Assembly (NCBI RefSeq): GCF_025370935.1
Contig: NC_133496.1
Location: forward strand, 7,752,536-7,816,535
Source: Choristoneura fumiferana
Taxonomy: Eukaryota > Arthropoda > Insecta > Lepidoptera > Tortricidae
Direction: 5' to 3'
DNA length: 64,000 nt
Position numbers and translations under genes: made by a program. The notes under the pieces are model-generated. The model did no database searches and was not told the DNA's origin. It saw only the letters and a program-made list of their open reading frames with translations. Numbering within the stretch: the stretch's first letter is position 1; every line of letters begins with the position of its first letter. This document shows positions 51,472 through 62,004 of the stretch, piece after piece.

Positions 51472-51790
51472 TTTTAGGGTTCCGTAGCCAAAATGGCAAA
51501 ATCGGAACCCTTAAAGTTTTAAACCGGTGGGTGGAAAAATTTGAAAAAAATCAGGATGGTAGTAAGGATATCAAACTTACAAGAAAAACTATAACGGTTA
51601 AGTTTTCTTGAGAATTATTAGTAATTTAAGAGTAAATAGCAGCCTAAGGTATAAAATATACCTGAACTTGGAAAATTCCGTACCAAATACGGAAGCGGAA
51701 GCCTTAGAAAAATATTACTTAATTTTTTCGTAATGGCTACGGAACCCTATTTCGGGTGTGTCCGACACGCTCTTTGCCGGTTTTTATTTA
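51472..51790 (+). repeat. Retroposon, 'TTTAGGGTTCCGTA' family
   Basis: TTTAGGGTTCCGTAGCCAAA start; GAGTAAATAGCAGCCTAAGG and ATGGCTACGGAACCCTATTT match 40280-40512. Confidence 0.7.
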
Positions 51791-51974
51791 ATTAACAAAA
51801 TAATAAATACGTGTCAAATATTTTCTGACTAACTGCATGAACACGCTGAGCTTAGTAAACAAGTAAATTCTTTTAGTTCTAAATATTTTTCTGCACGGTT
51901 TAAACACAATAGCTACAATTTTTTGCACAGGCAACTACTAAATTTGTCTGGCAAATGTATCATATGTAAATATA

Positions 51975-53074
51975 CAGTGTGTTACTGGCAGCCAGGCTTT
52001 TTTTAAGGGAGGTTAAAGTAACGTATTTCTGTTACTTAACCATGACATTAATTTAATTAATAAACTAAAATTCAGACTTTGTTAACTTTCTAACAAAATT
52101 ATAATTCAACTAGCTTTTACCCGCGGCTTCGCACGCGTAAACTATTCGGTCTGGTAGTTGCAATTGAAATTTTCGGGATTTTACAAAATTCCCCTGGAAA
52201 TTTCCAAAATGTATATCGTAGTCTTCATTGAGGTTGTGTTGTGAATAATTGTACAAAATTCAGGACTAAACCCAGTGCTAAATTTCAAAATGATTCCCTA
52301 TTCAAATTCAAATACAAATCATTTATTTAGTAAATAGGCCGCAATGGGCACTTTCACACGTCATTTTTAAACTATACAGTATACAATTAAAGAAAAAATT
52401 ACAAAATAATAATAATAATACAGGGATGTATGGGGTCCCTTAGTTATAAAACTATCTCGTGGGAATATCGGGATAAAAAGTAGCGTATGTGTTATTCCAG
52501 ACGTCCAGCTGTTTTATTTCTACTTTGTTATTTCGAGATTTTATCCCTATTCCATAGGAATATCGGGATAAAAGTATCCTATGTTTTAACCCAAATTATA
52601 AACAAACTTTTCGCCAAATTTCATCCAAATCCGTCTAGCCGTTTCAGCGTGAAGAAGTAACAAACATACTCACTCACTCATAAACTTTCACATTTATAAT
52701 ATTAGTAGGATATTTTTTAGACTATCGCGGCTATTACTAATTTTATATGAATTAAATTCGGGTTTTGTTCCGCGTACCTTGATATCGAGCTGCTCTAAAA
52801 TTAAGGTACGCGGAACAAAACCCGAATTTAACCCATAAAAAATATAATTGCCAGCAATGTACTGCAAGACAAGTAATAATCAAAGTATTTGTAGGCTGTC
52901 ATTTGCAGTTACTTGTCAATTTGCTTTGCTGTAGATTGCTGGCAATTATAATTTTATTAGAAAGTTAACAAAGCTGAATTTTGGTTTATTAATTAAATTA
53001 ATATCATGGTTGAGTTACAGAAATACGATACTTTAACCTCCCTTAAAAAAAGCCTGGCTACCGGTAACACAATG
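51975..53074. mobile_element. 1.1 kb TIR element with nested insertions
   Basis: The left arm starts CAGTGTGTTACTGGCAGCCA and the right arm ends TGGCTACCGGTAACACAATG, with long arms of about 130 bp (shared GGCTTTTTTTAAGGGAGGTT and AATTTAATTAATAAAC blocks). TA flanks both ends (51973-51974, 53075-53076). The left arm is followed at 52107 by a 'GTTGCCCGCGGC' retroposon running to 52712. A 26 bp hairpin stem (AAATTCGGGTTTTGTTCCGC with its inverse) lies at 52766-52830. A smaller hairpin with CCAGCAAT ends lies at 52849-52945. Confidence 0.8.
52107..52712 (+). repeat. 'GTTGCCCGCGGC' retroposon, longest copy
   Basis: Starts CTAGCTTTTACCCGCGGCTT and ends TTTCACATTTATAATATTAG. In its middle, CAAATTCAAATACAAATC begins a separate short retroposon tail (52305-52420), suggesting a further nested insertion. 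Confidence 0.7.
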
Positions 53075-53079
53075 TATTA

Positions 53080-54740
53080 GATGCGAGGTGTTTTATCCAA
53101 TCAGTTAAACATGACGTGGTTTACCACCCTAAAGTTGATAATCGTTTGCATGTCATAAAACAATAATGCCTATTAGCTATTAGTAGACGTGTCTGTCAAC
53201 TTGAAAGTTCGACTTTAGCGACACATTCATTTCATAGGAACATGTTGTAAAATTGATAGACCACTTATTTGGCTGAAATAATTATGGTAGGTACAACGTT
53301 TTTGGCACTCACCGTGTTGTCTAACCAAAATGTTTACCTCACTTTAGTGGATCAAACATAGTTGCTTACCTCAGCCATTGACGGAAAGAGAAGGAATCAT
53401 TACTCATTAGCTACTTAGGAAAACTCCGTGTCATCTTTCTTTACTCACAAATTCCCTTACGACAGGAACTAACTCGAAACGTAACGTGATATCATCGAGG
53501 AAAAGGCTCGGAATTGTGTTTATTATTGAACAGAAAGGTTTCAGTTCCAATGTAAATGTCAACTGTCATCTACTTGTGTCTAGAGGCGTGTAATATGATA
53601 TGAGGGCGACATTGACAAAATGGAAGCATTGGGGTATTGGTGATGTGCGTGCGTGTAGGTACATGTGTATGGTATTGAGATGAATTGTGATGGACAGGAG
53701 ACAAAAAAACGGCAAATGTGAGTCATACGGACACAGAGCATGTCGTACTAAAAGCGAGCAAAGAATTAATTTGTATTCCATAGTGGGTATGTTTCTGAAA
53801 AAACAAAGTTTTTTTTTTCGTAAAAAACTTTTGGGACTTTTCCTTAATTTGTACTGTGTGGCTTTACTTTTTGTCAAATTTAATAATTCTGTGTTAACAT
53901 GAAATGCTCTATAATAAAGAAAACTTGGGAATCTAGGCATATTATTATAGAGTCTATATGCTTACAATGCCAAAGTTTTTAAAAGTATACCGTGGAAAAT
54001 ATACTTTCAAAAATCCCTTTTAATTGCATGAACTTAATTTTTTGAATGCTCCAAGTAGTTCCAGGCCTGAGTATCTGAAATTAATTTGACACCTAAACAC
54101 ATTTCTAAGACAAAGAGACAGACCGATGGATTAACAAAATTATCGTATAAGGTTTTCTTTTTAGGGTTTAGTGTTCCGTCAGTCTGCGGTAGCTTAGACA
54201 CAGTGGTAGCGCTAGAAAGCTGTTATTTAAGAAAAATAAAGAAATCATTTATTCGTGACAAAGTACGACAAAAAAAGTTCGAGAGAAAATAAAAAAGAAA
54301 AAGGAAGAAGAAAAAGAAGGACAAAGAAAGGAAGGAAAGAGGAAGAGAAGTTCGAGGAAGAAGGTGAAGTTCGTAAGTGAGTATTTGGCATGAGTACGAG
54401 TAGATATGCCTATAATTTTAACCATATATATGGTAAACAAATGAACGTTTCGTTCCTACAAGAACTATTGTATAACAGAAAAGTATTGTACGTACAGTGG
54501 ATACATTTTTTACCTTACTCCCTTGTGAATTTAGCGAAACGCCCAAGCCACATTTTGACTAAGGTGTAGAGTTGGTGAAGTTAGGCCTTGGAAAGTTAGG
54601 GCGTGTAGAATTAGAAGCTTGGTCATATGGTCTCGTCTTAGCAACATGAAAATGTTTTTGGTGGGGACTATTTACTCGTACAATGAACTTAATAGGGAAA
54701 CTATCACAGCCTAGTAGGCTTTACAAGTTAACGCCTCGGC
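53080..54740. other. Intergenic, no gene recognised
   Basis: A 124-codon minus-strand frame (53566-53940) overlaps a 71-codon plus-strand frame; neither shows a domain or codon pattern that I trust. A purine-only stretch (54262-54370, GAAGAAAAAGAAGG type) follows AATCATTTATTCGTGAC. Confidence 0.4.
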
Positions 54741-54743
54741 GAA

Positions 54744-54955
54744 TAACGTTTGGCAACCTGTTTCATTTCGCAACTTTTCATTTCCCAACTGTTTAATATT
54801 TCTGAAACTGGAAATATTTCAGAATTTTTATAAAACTAACCTAACCTAACCTAAAGGGTTCTACAGGATGGCCCTGAAATAAATCCTGAAATATTTACAG
54901 TTTTAGAGTTTGCGAAATGAAAAGTTGCGAAATGAAACAGGTTGTCAAACGTTAC
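54744..54955. mobile_element. Foldback element with telomere-like loop
   Basis: AACGTTTGGCAACCTGTTTC and GCAACTTTTCATTTC at the left pair with GAAATGAAAAGTTGC and GAAACAGGTTGTCAAACGTT at the right. The loop contains CTAACCTAACCTAACCTAA at about 54836-54854. Same architecture as 4429-4657, with partly related arms (TTTCATTTCCCAACT). Confidence 0.75.
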
Positions 54956-54959
54956 GTTG

Positions 54960-55400
54960 CGAAAAGGCAGTACTCGATTTGCCGCATATTAGTAGGTACT
55001 AAACCCTACACTGCCTTTGTCCCGACAAGCACTAGGCTGGTATCTTTCTATAGAGACACGGAACCCTAAAAAGAAAGCAAGAGGAAGCGAGTGCGAAACG
55101 GTTAGCGAGTGACAGCTAGTCACATGAAAGGTGCATTCAGATCGCTAGTATCAACGTACTCTTCATCCTGCCACTTAGCAAAAGTGCTTGCATTGTGTTC
55201 CAGCACGATGAAGATAACTATGGAAATCATTAGCACAAGTGACATTCCATAGCACACCGTGTTGGTGTCTCATCTAAAGCCGCTTTCTGACGGGAATGGG
55301 GCCATAATATTACATAATAATTACTACGTGACAGACTCGCGTATGGCAGCCGCTTTAGTATTTACTATATTGTATAAAGCTTTATTGTACATAAAACATG
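54960..55400. other. Intergenic
   Basis: CGGAACCCTAAAAAG at 55060-55074 is a short 'TTTAGGGTTCCGTA' fragment in reverse. Otherwise nothing recognised. Confidence 0.35.
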
Positions 55401-55509
55401 TCACCTTTTTAGGGTTCCGGTCAAAATTAAAAATACGGAACCCTTATAATTTCGTCCTGACCTTTTGTTACAGGAATTTTACTCAACAACTATAAGGCGT
55501 ACATTGATT

Positions 55510-55857
55510 TTGCTCGCTAATCCTGCCGTGAAGCAGCAGTGCTTGCACTGTTGTGTTTCGGCGTGGAGAGTAAGACAGCCGGTGAAATTACTGGCACTTG
55601 AGTTATCCCATCTTAGGCCTCTAGGTTGGCAACGCATCTGCAATACCCCTGGTGTTGCAGATGTTTCAAACTCAAACTCACAACATTTATTGACAAGAAA
55701 AAACACACGACATCACAACAAAAACACAGTAAAAACATAAATAGGACAAGAGAGAAAAATAAGAGACATTGTGCTGTAGTGCTGTTTATGGGCGGTGGTG
55801 ATCTTTTACTCTCTGGAGACCCACTTGCTCGTTTGCCATCCAGGCGAACAAAAAAAA
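55510..55857 (+). mobile_element. Poly-A-tailed retroposon 3' end, interrupted
   Basis: Same family as 43725-43942. Between GGTGTTGCAGATGTTT and TGTTTATGGGCGG there are about 120 extra bases (about 55667-55787) starting CAAACTCAAACTCACAACAT. TGTTT occurs on both sides, a possible short target duplication. The element ends in CGAACAAAAAAAAA. Confidence 0.75.
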
Positions 55858-56224
55858 ATTGATATTTTATCAAGTTTAAGTGTCTGTGATGGCTGCTACG
55901 TTTAAGTTTTTTGTTTCATTTCTAGTTGAATTTTATAGAAAAGTCCATTTTGCATTTTTGTTTTATTACACAAAAAAAATAACAAAGTTTTTAGAGCATT
56001 TTATCCAGGTGAACTTAAACGGTTAGATTTTCACGATTCCGCGCTCCCCAAGGGGCGATTAAGTTTAGTAGAATAGCAAAGTTCCAGCATGTGCTGGAGA
56101 GAACGTGTTTCTCGTAACGTACCAGAAAACACTTATATTTTCAACTTTTACATCTATAGTGTCGGTTGTATCGCAAGTCAACTACCAGTGAAAGTTTTTG
56201 TTAAACATTTCATTATTAATACAA

Positions 56225-56335
56225 GACAACTCACCTGTTTTACACCTCATGTTGACGTGTGTCCATAGGTGGCGATGATTGGTTCCCATTAGATGACCTA
56301 CATGCTCGTTTTCCCCCTCTTATATAAAAAAAGTT
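56225..56335 (+). mobile_element. Poly-A-tailed retroposon fragment, diverged
   Basis: GTGTGTCCATAGGTGGCGAT, CATTAGATGACCTACATGCT and CGTTTTCCCCCTCTTATAT match the family 3' end, here with the TATATAAAAAAA variant seen at 6925-7045. Confidence 0.5.
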
Positions 56336-56569
56336 ATTGGTGACTGTACTTTTTTGTTTATAATTGGATTGTCATTCAAACTGCAAACCTGCCTGGAGAG
56401 AGATCTGTCTATAGCCCTTCCTCGCATTACATAACGTTCCGTACCAAATTTCACGTCGATGCCATTAACCGTTGAGGAGACCCGTCCTGCAGATAAGATC
56501 CTGGCCAGACCACTAGGATGTCACTACCATACTACATTATTGTATTGTCACCAGATTTACATAAATAAA

Positions 56570-56828
56570 TAATAAATAAATATCACGGGACAATTCACAC
56601 CAATTGACCTAGTCCCAAAGTATGCTTAGCAAAGCTTGTGTTATGGGTACTAAGCAACGGATAAATATAATTATAGATAGATACATACTTAAATAAATAT
56701 TAAACACCCAAGACCCGAGAACAAACATTCGTATTTTTCATACAAATATCTGCCCCGACACGGGAATCGAACCCGGGACCTCAAGCTTCGTAGTCAGGTT
56801 CTCTAACCACTAGGCAATCTGGTCGTCT
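56570..56828 (-). mobile_element. tRNA-derived SINE, full length
   Basis: On the minus strand: GACGACCAGATTGCCTAGTGG, GGTTCGATTCCCGTGTCGGG, body with AATATGTATTTAAG-like words, and an end TCAATTGGTGTGAATTGTCC next to ATAAATAAATA. Confidence 0.88.
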
Positions 56829-56913
56829 AACATAAGTATGCCAAATTTCAAGGTAATACGACCACTGAAAATTCGTTTTTAACCTACAAGATTTGACCCG
56901 TACATACATTATA

Positions 56914-57230
56914 CAGTGTGGAAAAATAAGTCGGGCCTTAGAGGGAAACTACCTTAAATCCATAAGTTGGCTCATTTTACTGAAAGAAGACATTCCTTTA
57001 TTTTTAAAAGGAAACAAAACTGCATTCAAAGATTTTCTAAAACTCGCTTGCCTCGCCCGGGACTCGAACCAACTAAAATTAAAAAAAAAAAACACTATTT
57101 TATTATACTAATCGATAGGATTATTATTCAGGATAAAATTTCTCTAACAAACATTTGGTTTAAGTAAAATGAGCCAACTTAAGGATTTAAGTTAGTTTCC
57201 CTCCAGGGCCCGACTTATTTTCCCACACTG
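56914..57230. mobile_element. TA-flanked TIR element (317 bp), 70 bp arms
   Basis: CAGTGTGGAAAAATAAGTCG and TTAAGTTGGCTCATTTTACT-type words occur in both arms, inverted, with about five mismatches in 70 bp. TA at 56912-56913 and 57231-57232. The middle contains a tRNA T-arm-like word on the minus strand (GGTTCGAGTCCCGGGCGAGG). Confidence 0.85.
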
Positions 57231-57237
57231 TATAATA

Positions 57238-57640
57238 AGTACCTGGGCGACCGTCCTTTGTTTGTGCTAAAACTCGATAACAAGCGTTTTCCCAGAGATA
57301 AGACTAAGCTATATCGATTTTTCATCCCCGAAAACCCCTACTTACCAAATTTCATCGAAATAGTTGGTGCCGTATCCGAGATCCCTGAAATACTCGTATG
57401 TACACAAGAATTGCACGCTTAAAGGTATTACATAGATATGCAGGTATATGTATACAGTACCCGGGCGACTGAGCTTCACTCGGGCTACGCGCGTTTTCCC
57501 AGAAATGAGACCAAGCTAGACCGATTGTTCGACCCGAAAACTCCTACATAGCAAATAACATCGAGGTGCCCGAAATACTCGTATTTAAATATACAAGAAT
57601 AGCTCATTAAAAGGTAAAAGATACGTACATAGATATTCGT
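57238..57640 (+). repeat. Two tandem ~205 bp repeats
   Basis: Unit 1 (about 57238-57450) and unit 2 (about 57458-57640) share GGGCGACYG, GCGTTTTCCCAGARATRAGA, TCGATGAAATTTGGTA-type words and CCTGAAATACTCGTAT. They have diverged from each other by roughly a fifth. Confidence 0.65.
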
Positions 57641-57789
57641 ACATACATACATATATTGCAAGTTAGATAAAAGCTTGTAAAATACGTGGCAACCAGCAAG
57701 CCTCTACGACAACTGTTAATTTCGCGGCCAAGTAAAACAACCTGTATTTTTGTTAGCCCCGGTCGGTATTCGCACCAACGGTATATTCT

Positions 57790-57923
57790 GGGGCGCTACT
57801 GCGAAATTGGAAAATCGAATTTCGTAATCGTACCGTCCCTCTCACTCTCGTATTAAATGATTTAAGCGTCAGCGGGACGGCAAGATACGAAGTTCGAATT
57901 TTGCACTTCGTAGTATAGGGCCA
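57790..57923. mobile_element. MITE, TACTGCGAAATTGGAAAATC arms
   Basis: Left CTACTGCGAAATTGGAAAAT pairs with right AAGTTCGAATTTTGCACTTCGTAGTA with mismatches; TACCGTCCC / GGGACGG continue the stem. About 134 bp. Confidence 0.6.
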
Positions 57924-58074
57924 GCAGTGTTGTCACGCTATGTTCAAAATGTATTTTTTCTTTCTTTCTTTCTTCAAATATTAGTAATGTTAGCTTCAAG
58001 TCGATTCCACTAGTATTAGCGCATAATGGATTCCATACACTACTAAACTTAAGGTTTTATACTATTCACCGTGT

Positions 58075-58300
58075 TTTTTAGGGTTCCGTACCTCAAAAGG
58101 AAACAACAGAACCCTTATAGGATCACTTTGTTGTCCGTCTGTGTGTGTGTCAAGACCCTTTTCACAGGAACGCGTAGAGATATCAAGCTGAAATTGATAT
58201 CGAATGCTCAAACCTGCGGTTCCTTGAAGCCCTGAAACAATCAAACTTCTAAGTCAACGCAATCAAAAGTTACAGTCATTAAACAACGTGTTTCCATACA
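58075..58300 (+). repeat. Retroposon, 'TTTAGGGTTCCGTA' family
   Basis: TTTTAGGGTTCCGTACCTCA, then GAACCCTTATAGGATCACTT, GTTGTCCGTCTGTGTG and TGCGGTTCCTTGAAG. Confidence 0.7.
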
Positions 58301-58597
58301 AATTGCAGAGCACTGAAAACCTATTTACATTAACTTCCAGTTGTCCCAGAAACTTGAAATTTGGTATGAAGGTAGCTATTATAACACAACCAACTAGAAA
58401 AGTTTGAAAATCTTGATTTTTATGTCTGTCTGTACATAAAAATAAATTTAATAATAATTAAATGAATTTGAATCATTTGAATTAAGAAACCAATATTTAT
58501 CGATTAATAAGTAATTTACATTATTTTGTACAATTATAAGTTTACATACATAAAAAGAACTAACCTAAGATAATTATTATAAAAAGAATACCCCGTC

Positions 58598-59040
58598 TTA
58601 AAGATCTGCCTGTGGCAGGGTTCCCATGACGCTGGCCGCATTATCCCTTTGGACCGCAAGTGAGATCCGCTGGGATAAGTACGCGCCAGCTCTTGGGTCC
58701 TCAGAAGCGTCGACCAACCGGGAAGACAGGGCCTTTATAAAAAAATCATGTCGACTGACCAGGGCCCTAACGTCTCAACAGCAAGCGCCGCAAACTCGTA
58801 ATCCTTTAATAAGGAGGAGTACTTGCGGCGCTTGAGTATTTGAGCCTGATCAGCCGCAGCGCCGGCTTTTGAGCTAGTTGCCTGGATGTGGGACAGCGCG
58901 AAAGTATCAACGCATGTAGCGTCCACGCCAAGGCCCTACCGAGCTTCCATGGCACCAGGGTGACCCCGTCTGGACGCTTGCCGTCGTCCCTTGCCATGCC
59001 GACTGGCTCGAAAGCCGAAGGTACTGGAAAGTCAAAGCCA
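58598..59040 (-). pseudogene. LINE ORF C-terminal domain, frameshifted
   Basis: Three minus-strand pieces in different frames join into one recognisable tail. The first is [18 protein letters not shown], then [13 protein letters not shown] with LKRRKYSSL and AVETLGPWS. Last is a Ser-rich helix ending AYLSQRISLAVQRDNAASV before a TAA near 58598. The same order (CVDT, KRRKY, ETLGPWG, RISLAIQRGN) is known from C-termini of certain invertebrate LINE reverse transcriptases. Frameshifts near 58925 and 58742 make it a relic. Its GC content and coding look contrast with the flanks. Confidence 0.65.
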
Positions 59041-59044
59041 ATAT

Positions 59045-59325
59045 ATATATTTGAATTGAATTGAATTATCAATGACCAATATAATCTGACCCCACAGTGC
59101 ATACATTTTGCTTAAGAGTGGCTCTGCATGCAATGGATGTATTAAATCAGTCGGGAAAATCGAGAAATATCGTCCAGACATGATCCCGTTTACATACCTA
59201 TAAATGTGTATGGAACAATCGGTGCGCAAGTCCGATTCGCACTTGCCCGGTTTTTTATTTCCGTTATAGTTATGAATCCGGAATACCGCCCTGCGCTCCA
59301 TGACTCTAATCACTGAATCAGTGAC
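59045..59325. other. Intergenic with retroposon tail
   Basis: AAGTCCGATTCGCACTTGCC and GGTTTTTTATTTCC at 59229-59262 are a 'TTTAGGGTTCCGTA' family tail. No gene. Confidence 0.4.
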
Positions 59326-59329
59326 TGAT

Positions 59330-59600
59330 CATCAGATGTAGGTCGAAGGAGGTCTACGCTAAAGTGGGACTGGGTTGGCCATGCATGCCGCGTGCCAGAC
59401 GAGTTCTGGGCCAAGATAACCACCGAGTGGACGCCCACCAACTCGAAAGGGTGACTTGGCAGACCTAGACGGCGATGGCGGAATGAACTTAACTACTTAT
59501 ACTTCTTGAAAGATTGGCCCTTGTATGCAGGGGACAGATAGCAGTGGAAGTATCGGGGGGAGGCCTTTGCTCACGCTCAGCCAGCAGTGAGGCAGAATAG
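59330..59600 (+). pseudogene. LINE reverse transcriptase C-terminus, third type
   Basis: Reads LKWDWVGHACRVPDELWAKI, TTEWTPTN, then in shifted frames RPRRRWRNELN and a final part with CTCAGCCAGCAGTGAGGC. The W-G-H and R-P-R-R-W motifs are shared with RTE-like C-termini, but this family differs from those at 5455 and 42340. Decayed. Confidence 0.65.
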
Positions 59601-59604
59601 GCTT

Positions 59605-60305
59605 ACAAAAGTTATGAATAAGGGAAGCTTTTGAAATTCTGTTTCTCGGGTTTTGTACCTCAGAAAGAATAACGGAATCATTATCCTTATTAATTAACTA
59701 AAAAGGTCACGAGTGAGCAAAGTAATTAAGTTCATTGATATTATGAACCTCCGCAATGTAACGCCTGATTCAATAAATTATTTTCCTTATTAACAGGAAT
59801 TCACTTTGTTGTTTGTCGAATGAATTCGACTGTCGGGCTCAATATCTCGTTCGTAATTCCTTATTTACCGCCCTTAAGACACAATGTACTATTACTCATC
59901 AAAAGATATGACAGCGCTAAAATCAAATCACCTCTGAGATAGAACGAAAATGGTAAAACGGAAAAAGAACTTCAGAACTCAAACAAACGAATTTACAATT
60001 AGAAAGTTACTTAATGAATGCAATCAAGAAGAAGTTAAACTGCACTGAAGGAATGAGACTTGTCTTTTCCCTACTCTCCAAGTTTTAGTGGACAGTTGAC
60101 TTTAAATCGTCGTTTTTGACACAGCTTAAATACTTTCCAACTAGTGCATTTGCATTAAATTATAATTGAAGTTTACCTCTGTCAAAATATTTAGGATACA
60201 CGGATCATACCCATATTGGCAGTCAAAGTAAGCCTTTGGGATTTGCTCTACTTAACTTTTTATTTATTATTTGTAGTTGTAGCAGCAATAGAAATGCACA
60301 AAATA
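59605..60305. other. Intergenic
   Basis: Nothing recognised. Confidence 0.4.
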
Positions 60306-60384
60306 AAAATAAATCAATGGAATTCAGTGAATAAAATAAATTTCATACGAAAATACAAACTGAAATATAGATGCACAGAAAAAC

Positions 60385-60472
60385 CAAAAAAATAAGACCA
60401 GCGCTGGGAATCGAACACAGGTCCTCGGCATTCCGTGCCGTGTGCTATACCACTACACCACCGCTGGACAAC
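60385..60472 (-). mobile_element. tRNA-like SINE head, third type
   Basis: On the minus strand: CCAGCGGTGGTGTAGTGGTA (A-box-like), then TGTGTTCGATTCCCAGCGCT (B-box-like). CCAGCG and CGCTGG can pair as an acceptor stem, and CGGC/GCCG as an anticodon-type stem. The 7-base loop lacks U33, so I read this as a tRNA-derived SINE head and not a working tRNA. Confidence 0.6.
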
Positions 60473-60689
60473 GATACAGACACGAATTTCTTCTATGCAC
60501 CTCATATCTCAGCCTGTGTTGTTTCTTATTTAGCCACTTAAGCAGCGACACTAGCGACATATATGCCGTAGCCCTCATCGAGAAACTTTTCGGCACTCCA
60601 TCGGAACTAACCGCTCACCCAGACAAGAGATATCGTTATTAAGCAATCAAATTAATTAATTTATTAATAATTAATCTTCTAACCAAACC

Positions 60690-60905
60690 AACTTAGAAAA
60701 AAAAACAAGATTGAAATTTCAAACTTCAATAACGCAAAAACCGGTGAACTTTTTTAATGAAGCATAGCTAAGAACCACTTTAAGGAAACTAGCTTTAACA
60801 TAAAAAAACCGCAACGAAATCGGTCCACCGTTTGAGGGCTACGATGCCACAGACAGACAGAGATTAGCGTCAAACTTCCCCGTCTTTTTGTGTCGGGAGT
60901 TAAAA
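60690..60905 (+). repeat. 'AACCCCGACTTGGTC' family repeat
   Basis: AAGCATAGCTAAGAACCACT, CGAAATCGGTCCACCGTTTG and TTTTTGTGTCGGGAGTTA align with 14245-14480. Confidence 0.65.
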
Positions 60906-61184
60906 ATAATATGTTACATAGACTTCGCTGCACAACTATCTTCTGTAACTCAGAACTAGAGCACCCTAGGGTCCCCTACTTCAGACTGCAGCAAAATGGA
61001 GAACGGCTTGTGCAAACATCCTATTCCCAGGGAACCTGACTTCGGAATTAATTGTAAAAACTTAGTTTGACTTGCAGTAATTACAGTTTCGTTGACGTAT
61101 TCCTATTTGTTGTATCACAGACGTATTTACATTAATAAATTACACATTCGTTTGAAGCTTGATAACGTAACATTTTTTATTTAT

Positions 61185-61260
61185 TTTATTATTGTGCTGT
61201 CTTTTTAATGTCACGAATAAATGTTTTCTTTCTTCTTCTTCTTATCTTTCTTTAGTTATA
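61185..61260 (+). repeat. Retroposon tail with (TTC)n
   Basis: TTAATGTCACGAATAAATG followed by TTTTCTTTCTTCTTCTTCTT; the inverse of tails at 6075 and 54243. Confidence 0.5.
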
Positions 61261-61309
61261 TGAGCAGCAAAAAATCAGGCAGGTGGTAGGACCTTGTGCA
61301 AGGTCCGCC

Positions 61310-61556
61310 CGGATTGCTACCACCATCTTGCTCGCTAATCCTGCCGTGAAGCAGCAGTGCTTGCACTGTTGTGTTTCGGCGTGGAGAGCAAGACAGCCGG
61401 TGAAATTACTGGCACTTGACGTATCCCATCTTAGGCCTCTAGGTTGGCTACGCATCTACAATCCTCCTGGTGTTGCAGGTGTCTATGGGCGGTGGTGATC
61501 TCTTACCATCAGGAGACCCACTTGCTCGTTTTTCTTCCAGTCGAATAAAAAAAAAA
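61310..61556 (+). mobile_element. Poly-A-tailed retroposon 3' end
   Basis: Same family as 43725-43942, with private variants (GGCTACGCATCTACAATCCT, GTTTTTCTTCCAGTCG) and an A13 tail. The part from 61430 onward recurs at 63771. Confidence 0.8.
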
Positions 61557-61702
61557 AAATCTGGCCCTCGAATGTATGCAGAAATAGGTTACTTTGTACG
61601 TATGTATAGTGGGTCAAGTTTTGTGCCGCTGAGTATTTTAAGATTTGGTTCTTAATTTAGCAAGAATTTAAACTAAGCAAACTCTTTGGAACAAGCTTCT
61701 AA

Positions 61703-61849
61703 AGCCGAGTTTGGACTTCCAAGAAAAATTGTGCAAGTTGCATTTCATTGCGGCGCTCGATTGACCACTACAAACTCATTGGCTTTACGGCCTCGCAATG
61801 TACTCGTAATGCAACTTGCACGATTTTTCTTGCAAGTCTAAACTCGGCT
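61703..61849. mobile_element. MITE, AGCCGAGTTT ends, TAA target duplication
   Basis: AGCCGAGTTTGGACTT and AAGAAAAATTGTGCAAGTTG at the left are mirrored by CAACTTGCACGATTTTTCTT and AAGTCTAAACTCGGCT at the right. TAA flanks both sides (61700-61702, 61850-61852), as in PIF/Harbinger-type elements. Confidence 0.8.
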
Positions 61850-61852
61850 TAA

Positions 61853-62004
61853 AGTCTAGTTTAGAGATGAAAAAAATCGTGCGAGTTGCATTACATTGCG
61901 GCACTCGGTCGATCACTTAAAGGTCGTTTACTTTTCGACCTCTCAATGTTATGCAACTTGCAAATGTTTCTTGCCTATAGACACACGATTAAACTGGGTT
62001 TAAA
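61853..62004. mobile_element. Second, related MITE in tandem
   Basis: AAAAAAATCGTGCGAGTTGC at the left and ATGCAACTTGCAAATGTTTC at the right, with outer AGTCTAGTTTAG / TTAAACTGGGTTT weakly paired. Same internal words as the neighbour, more decayed. Confidence 0.6.

Noticed and set aside
53566..53940. 124-codon minus-strand frame as a host gene
   Set aside because: No recognised motif, AT-driven composition, an overlapping frame on the other strand, and no splice context.
60395..60470. A functional tRNA gene
   Set aside because: Acceptor and T-arm words fit, but the anticodon loop lacks U33; the head is better read as a SINE.
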